Shown here piece after piece: positions 55,497-64,000 of a DNA stretch of 64,000 nucleotides. The notes beneath the pieces were generated by a model. That model was not told where the DNA came from, made no database searches, and saw only the letters and a program-made list of their open reading frames with translations. Position 1 is the stretch's first letter. Each line of letters opens with the position of its first letter. Both the position numbers and the translations under genes were made by a program. Source of the DNA: Larix kaempferi (Eukaryota > Streptophyta > Pinopsida > Pinales > Pinaceae); assembly GCA_027924585.1 (NCBI GenBank), contig BSBM01000486.1, positions 44,448,501-44,512,500 on the forward strand. The letters run 5' to 3'.

Positions 55497-58400
55497 TGTT
55501 ATCACCTAAACTGTAGTTACCCCTATTGATGTATCCACTCATGGATGGCAATAGGGAAGGGAAACTCAAAATGTGCAACCATGATCACCTCGACCTCCAA
55601 TAGATGGTTGTCACGCCAGTCGAGGCAACCTTCACTTTATGTTATCTAGCCCAGACAACAAAGGGGGAGACTTGATCTACTCCCGACAGGAGAGATCAAA
55701 ACCAAGACACCAAATCAAGTTAATTCTAAGTGAAGTAAAGTGTCTAGTTTTTCCTAGAACTTAAGATGAAGTCACAAGACAAGTGTGGGGTTCAATGAGT
55801 ATAGCTTTGGTTCATTAATGATGTGAGAGTGACTTATGATTTGTGAAATAGGATCCAGGATTAAAGTGCTAGTTCAATGTGACAAAATCCACTGCCTTGG
55901 GAACCGTGTCCAATGCAGGGTAGTTTAGGGGTTGAATTGGGGCTAACTAGTACAAGTGACAAGCTTGATCATACAGTATGATGGCATCAAAGGGTTTAGC
56001 TCACCAATCAAGGGTCAAACCACAAGTTAATCCAACAGTCTAGGAAAGTCGAATTGACTTGGAGAGAGACCAGTGCCTTGGGAATTGGGATAATGGAGTC
56101 AAAGTAAAGTTAACTTGTGGTTAAGGACTCCTATTGCATGAGACAAGTGGGCAATTAAAGTCTTGATGGATGAATAGGTCTAGATCTAGGTTTGAACTAT
56201 GTGGACCACAATCCCTTAAAACAAGGAATGCTATCCCCAAGGAAAGATTTTACAAAGTGACCTACTAGACCTAGGTCTTGAATTATTCTCGTTCCAAATC
56301 CACTGAAATCTCAAGTACCCACGTCCTAGAAGTGGGACAACTCCCTTCTCCAAGGTGGTGCAACTTTACCCAAGGAGGCTAAAATATGGGTTAAGTGGGT
56401 CAAGACAAGTTTGATGGCATCCAAACTTTAGATCCGGGTAGGTTAATCAAGTAGGAGTGTGGATCCACAATTTCAAGGCAATCTGATGGCTAGATCTTAC
56501 TAGATCTGAGTTTGAAGATACCAAGTGGTCCAAAATTGGGATTAAATCCCTTAAAATGTGGAATAGGGCCCACAAGGTAGAAATCAGAAAAGTGACAATC
56601 TGGGGGTAGGTTATTGGATGTGTAGATCATGAATCAAGCAGGATCTCACCTACCCACATACTAGATCTAGGTCAACTCACCAAACTAGGAAGTGCGCCCT
56701 TGCTTGGAGAGGCTAAATGCCTTGGGAAGAGGGTCAAATGGAAGCCAATCCTCACCAAACTATAGATCCGAGATGCCGTGGATACTATAGAGGTGGGTTT
56801 TCAATATCTTACCCAAGAAGCCACTAGATCTTAGTAGATCTGAAAAAATGTAAAATGAGGGTTTTGAAGAAATTAGGGTTTTATCAATTTATAAGCTATG
56901 TCAATGGTTGGATCAAGATAAGAGAAACAAACCTGTGGATCTTACCTGGGTAACCTTGTAGGTTCCTTGATGATGATGATCTATGCAAACCCGATCAATT
57001 TGAGAAGCTTTGAGGTAGTTTTCTATGCAATTGATTTAGTCCAAGAAGTCAATGCCCCCTCTCTCCTGCACAACAAACGTCAACAATATCAGATTTGATG
57101 TAATCAAGAGATAAGACCAATGGCACAAGAGAAGTAACAGAAAGATAGCATAGATCACAATGATACTAATGATAACCCCCTGATACAAGCAAATGCCAAG
57201 AAAGTCGATTTGAAGAAGCCTTGCAAAATCACCCTTGTTGAAGTCGCCCTCCTGTAGACTAGACAATGATTTCCAAAATAGATAGATCTTACCACAAATT
57301 CCAAATGCTAGGTTGCAATAGAATTTCCAATCACCATCTAAGAACACCAGATGCAAAGGAGACCACAAGAAAGTTTTTCTATACCAATAATCCAAGAGCC
57401 AAAGACCCCTTACAATGAGAAGCTCTCTCCTTTAAATAGGAAGGAGAGGCATCAAAATCCTAACCACTTTTTGAATGAGTGGCTAAGATTAAAAGATACA
57501 AATGTCTAATCAATGGTTGAGATGAGCTCAACAATAAAATACATGGATCACTAATAAAATATAATATGAGTGGGCAAAATCGCCCTAGAAGAGGGGAATC
57601 CCACCAAATCATGATGACAAAATATAATAAGAAGCTTATGGTGGGTCCAAGGGGTAATTTTAGCCACCCTTGGTCAATCCCCATAGCACAATAATAATAA
57701 AATAGTCATCAGTATGCCAAATCGTGCCTCCATGGTCAAATCGTAGGCCTCAAAAGACCTCAGAAATCATTAGAAAGTGCCATAAGTGATGGATGCGGGC
57801 CCCGATGAAGCTGAAACTGCTGGAGGAGGTGTGGAAGACATCGATCCATCATCACTGATCATCCCATGCCATAAAATTGCCTCAGTAGACCAAATCGATT
57901 TCCTCAATAGCCATTTCTACCAATCCTGAAATGCCTCAGGAAGCGTGAAACTGCCCCAAACTACCTCCTGGAGTGCCTGCGCTGTCAAGGTGAGGGCACC
58001 AGTGTGTCTGAGAGGGGGGTAATATGGTAAAAACAAGTGGTTGGACCACCCCCTCCAAGCACAGCGCCCTAGGTCAACCAGATAAAAATCACATCTGCTC
58101 TGACAGGGCCTCCGACAGACCAAAACTGCACTGGAATAGCCTACTGAGGCTTAATCATCACTGTAAATGCCCATAACTGAAAACAAACTGTCTCATTGGA
58201 CTCAGAAAGTCCAAATCCATCCAAGATGTGTATTCATACACCATATGAGTCTTTGCATGATCAATATATATATCCAATATACCGGAACAGGGCAAATAAT
58301 AATAATCTGTAAATGATCAAATACTGCTGTAAACCATGAATCATCATCATAACCCTGTAGCTACTGCATAGAATCATCATATACATGTACATAGACCATA

Positions 58401-60034
58401 TATCATCTATCCATATCATCATAAGGTCCAACCATCTCATGTCCTATGGTTGACCTTGGTCAAACTAGGTCTAAACAAGTCAACATGACCAAATATTACT
58501 CAGACCATCATCAGAAGCTGATGCAAAGTGTCAAAGGTTAATGCATGCTCTACAACTTATTCAAATAAAAATTATAACACAAAGTAATCATTACTGGCGA
58601 TCTAAATCCAAATATATATTGTCATTAATTATTATTATTACTCAGACTAGACTTTCAAGATCATACTCACTTCATAACTGTGATCAATTTGCTAGTGAAG
58701 GGTGAAGGCTAAAATAACTGGCTAGGCTAAGGGATGACTTGACTGAATTAACTTTGTGACACTTTGGAAAAGGGAAAGGGAATACACACCATAGTATATA
58801 CTGAATGAGCAATAACACAGGGAATGGCGGTGTCTCACAAATGGATGAGTTGTTCAAAGAGGGTTTATTCACCTTTAACAAATGCACACAATCCATAATA
58901 CAAATAAGGCTAGCAATTGTTTTGATATAGCATTTAAGTTCCATTGCTTTTTGGGCCTGAAGTTTCCATAGCCTTAGTCTATGTGTGTTTAAAAACACAT
59001 TGCATAGATTTTCATTTATTTTAGGCTTTCTACTGCAGGTGTGTTTTTAAGGCACTTGTTTACCTGAGCACTTCTAGGTGTGTCATGGACAGCTTGTTTA
59101 CCTAGGTATTTACATTTCCAAAAGATATAACATTTTATTTTCATGGCCATTTTCATTTGGCATGCCTTTCATTCATGTGTGTTTAGAAACACATTGCATG
59201 AATGGGATTTTCATACAAGATATAGCATTTCATTTTCCAGATTTTGTATTCGTGGCAGCACTAAAAGTTTCAGGTTTAGCCAACACAACTTTAGTGACTA
59301 GGGGGAATTCCAAGGAACTCCAACTCACCATAGGTAAGTTTTGTCACCAACTCAGAGCCGAGACACAGTAAACAGGTAAGCTCATCCAATACAGAGGCTA
59401 CAGCGGGGAAAAGTCCTCCATGCTACTAGTCAAGTAGTAAGTCAAGGTGATAAACTAAAAGGTAGGCAATGGATGGATGAAGACAATGAATAATGGATCC
59501 AACACTAGCAAGCCAAGTTATGGTGGAATGATCACCTCTATTCTCCCTAAGGAGGGTAAAACCAATGAGTATGAATAGTGAACTTCTAAGTCTGAGTAGG
59601 GACAATTTAATATATATAATAAGCTTCAACTAGGTCCATATATGTATATGATCGCCAGATCATGACACTAGGTGCTAAGACATGTTATGAGAATAAGTAT
59701 AAAAGTAATATAACCATAACACAATGATATACCTGCTGAGTCATATACCTGAATGCTCATCAACCTGTACCATCATCTGTCCTCTGAAACTGCTGCTGTA
59801 ATTCTGGGCACTACTGACTGCTTTGTACCAATGGTATAATGGCTACATCGGTCATCTCTCTGAGTGTCCTGAGACTCAGTCATGGCTTGGGGAATACAAA
59901 TGCTGTCGACAATCTGATAGTGATCCAATATAGATGCTCATCTCAGCATCTCAAATGTAAGGGAACTGGTTGAATAGTGTACTGGCATCAGAAAAATAAT
60001 GTATTGTAGCCTGGCTACTATATATGTGATAACA
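55497..60034 (-). repeat. Element H 5' LTR (4.5 kb)
   Basis: It begins TGTTATCACC and ends GTGATAACA, forming a 9-bp terminal inverted repeat. The TATA-like box is at 57431-57438. It differs from the other LTR by scattered substitutions and small indels, for example near 57230-57250 and 57365. Confidence 0.93.
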
Positions 60035-61090
60035 TGTTAAGGATCTGAAAAGTTTAGAGGTCATAGATAACATCCCCAGATACCTTGTGTCCAAAGGACA
60101 CCCTCAGATTTGTTGTACTTTGTGAGTTATGATCAGTACAAGTTAGGGTTTCTGCCTCTTCCAGATCTCAGTAAAAATCAGGTGACCTTGGAAAAAAGGG
60201 CATAACTTGGGCTAGGAAGCTCCAAATGAAATTTCATAAAAAGTAACAGGTAGTACACAGATGGAAATATCTCAAGAAACGTTTTCAGAGGCCAAAGTTG
60301 AACCAGTGACACGTGGCACGTCGTACAAGTTCGATCTCCTATTTTATCCCATTAACAGGTCACGTTGCGACACTTGGAATAACTCTCTCTTAGAAAATCC
60401 AATTGAGGTCAGACCTATCGGGATGGAAAGATGACAGGTCAGACTACCATAGAAAAAGTTTTCAGACCCTGTGGAGTGAAAAGTGCAGAGTTACAGCAGA
60501 AACAATCAGGTACATATTTCTGTCAAAACATAATTATTTTTTGAGCACATTCATTCATGGCTTCCGGAATTTAGGTTTTCGAATTAAGTTAGAATTTTTG
60601 CAATTGGAGTCCACGGCTGAATGCTACTCAGGAAAATCGAAATTTAGAGACCAAGATTGAATTTTTTGGTTGGGTAGAAGATCGGGCTTGATCAAACCCC
60701 AGTTTGGGATTTTGATCGGAAAGATGGAAAAATTAGGGCTTCAACAAAAGTTGGAATTTTTGAAGTCTGTGACCATGGATAGAAGCTCCTCAGAAAAATA
60801 AGAGTTTAGAGCCTTGGATTGAACCTTTTGATTGGGAATAAGGGTGGGCTTCATCAAACCCTAGTTCGGTATCATGTCCAGAAGATCCAGAAGTTTCGAA
60901 GGCAATTTTGAGGGTTCAAATTTTGGAGATTTCAAAATTGAAGTATGCAAGTTTGATCAGCTCAGCAAAGACACATCCTTCCATCCATTCAGAAGTGTGA
61001 AAATCAAAGATTGAATTTTTAGGGTTTCTCTAAAAAACACTAATCAAGCTCCAGATCAAGTTTCAGGGGGAGTTGAGGCTAAGGCCTTAC
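60035..61090 (+). other. Probable continuation of the element G leader
   Basis: No gene is found. From about 60600 to 61030 the sequence resembles the element E leader (rc of 34790-35110): TTTAGAG-, TTGGTTGGGTAGA-, TGATCAGCTCAGCAAAGACACATC- and TTTTTAGGGTTTCT-like segments occur in the same order. So this is copia leader, most simply the part of G displaced by H. It contains TTGCGACACTTG at 60365-60376. Confidence 0.6.
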
Positions 61091-62394
61091 ATAAGAAGAC
61101 TACAAGAAGTCTCAACAGGTATGACTTAAGGAGATACAGGTATGTCTTCAAATCTGATTCTTGATTAAGTTCATAATATGTTTGTCTTCATATTATTTAT
61201 TAGTACAATCTTGATTAATGTTAGATTTGTCTTATCATCCTAATAAAAGTATGAATACATGTGAATGATAGAAGGCATTCATTGATTAGGGTTATATGAT
61301 TGTACTAATGCACTGTGGTGTTGTATGAGGTTGATGTTGTCTGCTAACAAGATACAGGTACATCACGAAAGACAAATCAAGTTCCATGACCATGACAACA
61401 TGAAGACAAAGACTCATCCATAATCCTTGATCACATAGAAGTTCTACTTACGAGCTATGTATGACTTTGTTCTATTATGCTTAACCTATGAGATATGCAG
61501 GTTTCAACACAGGATCTCTAAATCATTGAAGAGAACAAAGAAGATATTGATTAGGTATGTTATACATAACTAAGTAGGTATACTAATCCAGGTATGTTTT
61601 CCTATATCAAGTTAGAATCTTACTTTGTGTTAGGATCCCTTATATAAGTATACTTGGTATGATTGGTTACGCTTATTCATAAAGTTAGTAATCAAGGGTT
61701 TATGAATATTATGTCTCTTATCCTGATTGATGCATGAGTAAAAGAAGACTTCCCTGAAACCTTGAATACTAATGCTTATTATCTATGATCATGGCTATAC
61801 ATATTCAAGATTATAATATACTAATGAATGTATGTTTGTGTATGAGATCATGAGGATGACACTAGTGCACACTTGAGCATGCACAGTGGTACATAATGAA
61901 TAGAAGTTCAAAAGACATATAGAAGATCAAGTGGGAGGCAACCACACAAACATAAAAGATAAGTATTTGAGCTGTTATTTGAAATAGTAAATGATATTGC
62001 CTGTAATAGGTTGTATGCATATTTGTATTCCTAGAATATATCATGCTGAGTGTAAACATTCATAAAGCATTGAACAGTATACTACTAATATGCATATGAT
62101 TGGTAAGTTGGACAAACACTACATTGTTGCTTGTCTAGAATGAAACCTCTTTGCTGACATGTTGAGAGCTGTGGACACTCTCGATAGTATGTTCTGGTAG
62201 AGATGGAAGGCATCTAGATAGCCACTCTATGCATATAGGATATGGAAAAGTGTTGTGCCAAAGTATTGGTCAAGATAGTTGCATAACTACGTAAATGATA
62301 TCTGTATGCATAATAGGTTATCATGTCAACATGATTTCATGATTATGAAGTATTACTAATCATGTACTTAATTTTGATATGTAGGAAAGATCAT
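61091..62394. other. Unrecognised stretch
   Basis: About 1.3 kb in which a copia gag and integrase would be expected but are not seen. The word CAGGTATG recurs (about 61136, 61558, 61593), as do several GGTATG-like words. No frame of interest was recognised. Confidence 0.5.
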
Positions 62395-63632
62395 TAAGAA
62401 TGATGAACAACGAACAAGTGATGGATGTTCAACAAGAAGATTTACAAATCAAACAAATTATAGAAGGCTCGTGGCTAGAAGATTCTCTTAGAAAGAGGAA
62501 GAGAATCATGACGATATGTTTTCTCCAAGTGACTAGATAAGACCATTCTCTTAATGGTGTAATTAAAGAAGAAGTGTGAATCAGGTTCTGTATGGGTACC
62601 CAGGATCGATAGTCAATTGATGAGCTTAATGATCACCATGGGTGATGTGGATATCAACCTTTGCTACAAGGTTGAATATGGTTTCTATACACAGATGACA
62701 TGGATGCAAGAAGGAACTCACCACAAAGTTCGAATGATATTGAGGCTCATATCAGTAGACCCATCTGACGAGAGATGGCACAGATAGATGGTTGCATAAA
62801 TGAAAATGAAAGATCTCAGATTGATGCATTACTTCCTAGTTCTGGAAGTATGGAAAGACTCAGAAGGAATCTTTCTCAACCAGGGAAAGTATGTCGAGAA
62901 ATATTAAAAGGACTTGATATGTTGGAATGACCACTCTCATGGATTCCAACTTGAAGCTGTTAGTGGATGACTCATTAGAGTTAGTGGATATAACTCTGTA
63001 CAGACAAATTATTGGGTCATTGATGTATCTAACGAATACTAAGTTAGATATATGCTTTGCTGTGAATACCTTGAGTCAGTATCTAGTGGAAACTAGATGT
63101 GTTCACCTGATAGTTGCAAAGCATGTGATGAGGTACCTAAAGGATACGATAGAATTTGATCTATGCTATCTTGGAGATCATGACTTCAGATGGCTACACA
63201 GATGTTGATTGAGCAGAAAGTGTATCAGATAGGAAGAACACATCGAGAGGATGTTATTGTTTGGGATCAGCCATGATCTCGTGGTTTAGCTGGAAGCAGT
63301 CTAGTGTGGCTCTCAGCACAAGCGGAATATGTGGCTGGTTGCTCTGCTAGTTGTGAAGCAGTATGGCTTCTGGATTGTTTGACTTAGAGATAGACCCAAC
63401 TGTGATCCTATGTGACAAACAGAGTTGTATCAAGATGGCAGAGAATCCAGTGTTCCATGATATGGTGCAGAAAGTAACTATAAAGTTCAAATTTGTAACA
63501 AGTTGACAATGTACTAACCAAACCTCTACCTCAAGTGAACAAGTTACCGATGTACTAACCAAACCTCTACCTCAAGTAAAGTTTGAGTATTTTCCGAGAC
63601 AAGCTTGGTAGGACCCTCCTCGAGAGGGGGAG
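62395..63632 (+). pseudogene. Copia reverse transcriptase and RNase H remnant
   Basis: RT is heavily decayed up to about 62820 (short matches only, such as LNGVIKEEV). It is then readable: LMHYFL, FLNQGKY, and in the open piece 62927-63208 YRQIIGSLMYLTNTKLDICFAVNTLSQ and AKHVMRYL. RNase H pieces follow in changing frames: ISWFS, SSVALST, LCDKQSCIKMAENPVFHD and VLTKPLPQVKFEYF. It ends at a purine tract (gagagggggag, 63622-63632). A 41-bp tandem duplication (63498-63579) shifts the frame. The 5' half is missing. Confidence 0.85.
63498..63579. repeat. 41-bp tandem duplication in copia RNase H
   Basis: Two adjacent copies (63498-63538, 63539-63579), each starting ACAAGTT and ending CTACCTCAAGT plus two bases. 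The length is not a multiple of three. Confidence 0.93.
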
Positions 63633-64000
63633 TGATGTTGTCACTTATGATGAGATTGCCTGCATCGACAGTAAAGTCGATGATGTGGATACCTATATTG
63701 GTGATGCCAACAGACAGGTTGGTGGATAGTCCTTAGAAAGGGTCTAAGTTGACAAGGAGATTGCGTCATCCTTGAACACATGTTCTAAAAGAATTCGTAG
63801 ATATATATCTCCAAGAAAGAAGAGAGATTGCATCATCCTTGAACACATGTTCTAAAAGGATCCATAGACCTATGTCTTCGAGAATGAAGTCTATAGTGGA
63901 TAGGTGGAGATTGTATCGTCCCCAGACTTCGGTCCCTTGAATCGATCCGTAGACATATGTCTCCAAGAATGAAGTCCTTAGTGGACATGTGGGGATTGGA
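63633..64000 (+). repeat. Copia 3' LTR, start, cut by the window edge
   Basis: It begins TGATGTTGTCAC immediately after the purine tract. It differs from the element G LTR after the first bases, so it belongs to another family. It runs off the window. Confidence 0.7.
63757..64000. repeat. Tandem repeats in the copia LTR
   Basis: Units starting GAGATTG occur at 63757, 63824, 63907 and, as GGGATTG, near 63991, with spacings of 67, 83 and 84 bp. Each unit carries a TAGA(T/C)ATATGTCTCCAAGAA-like end. The array continues to the window end. Confidence 0.85.

Larger units (their letters stand above)
45425..60034 (-). mobile_element. Element H: Tat/Athila-like Ty3/gypsy retrotransposon with giant LTRs
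   Basis: It is 14.6 kb. The two LTRs, 4534 and 4538 bp, share nearly the whole sequence and end in TGTTATCAC and GTGATAACA (the left copy has TATTATCAC). A perfect 18-base tRNA-Asp primer site, a Gag-end frame, protease, archaeal-type RNase H, RT, a degraded classical RNase H and integrase follow on the minus strand. The flanks are CGTTC and TGTTA, alike at three of five positions, so the target duplication is poorly kept or the ends are slightly misplaced. No capsid region was found. Confidence 0.93.

Noticed and set aside
45420-60039. A clean 5-bp target duplication for element H
   Set aside because: The flanks read CGTTC and TGTTA, which agree at only three positions, so the duplication is not claimed as exact.
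44676-63632. Element G LTR at 44676 and the copia end at 63632 as the two ends of one element
   Set aside because: The LTR start at 63633 (TGATGTTGTCAC) does not match that at 44676 (TGTTGAGATATT) beyond the first bases, so they are probably different families.

Overview
This window is plant nuclear DNA that consists almost entirely of transposable elements. The evidence is Ty1/copia and Ty3/gypsy LTR retrotransposons with plant-type primer sites (initiator tRNA-Met for the copia elements, tRNA-Asp for one gypsy element), a Tat/Athila-like gypsy element with a second RNase H, a decayed fragment of a plant LRR receptor-like kinase, and long AT-rich stretches without genes. No complete host gene was found. 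The copia Gag type, the long retroelement spacers and the very long LTRs suggest a gymnosperm, perhaps a conifer. That is an inference from memory of similar proteins and was not tested.

Layout, with letters used only here. 1-1344: 3' end and LTR of an element that starts outside the window. 2514-18083: element A, a gypsy element on the minus strand flanked by CTCCT duplications. Its 5' LTR is split by element B (7996-17816, gypsy, plus strand, TGGTT duplications). 20290-21816: fragment C of a Tat-like gypsy element. 22147-26787 plus 35896-36092: copia element D (plus), split by copia element E (26788-35890, minus, GAAAC duplications). E is itself split in its RNase H by F (29188-31002), a non-autonomous DNA transposon with 9-bp duplications. 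36093-43955: unannotated DNA with tandem duplications and one CACTA-like terminus. 43956-44468: receptor-kinase pseudogene. 44676-45424: LTR and leader of copia G. 45425-60034: element H, a Tat-like gypsy element (minus) with about 4.5-kb LTRs. 60035-62394: probable continuation of the G leader followed by unknown DNA. 62395-64000: 3' half and LTR start of another copia element.

No element here is clearly able to move alone. E is closest: one long gag-pol frame broken by two TAA codons and the F insertion, but its integrase catalytic Glu is Lys. H keeps an open protease, archaeal-type RNase H, RT and integrase, but no capsid part of Gag. In B most in-frame stops are TAG at positions where Gln is expected, as cytosine deamination at methylated CAG would produce.

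The most unusual points are a Gag-like module between protease and RT in B, the archaeal-type RNase H placed before RT in H together with a degraded classical RNase H, the 4.5-kb LTRs of H, repeat arrays in the 3' region of E, a cluster of short hairpins at 21874-22134, and a 12-base motif shared by three copia elements.
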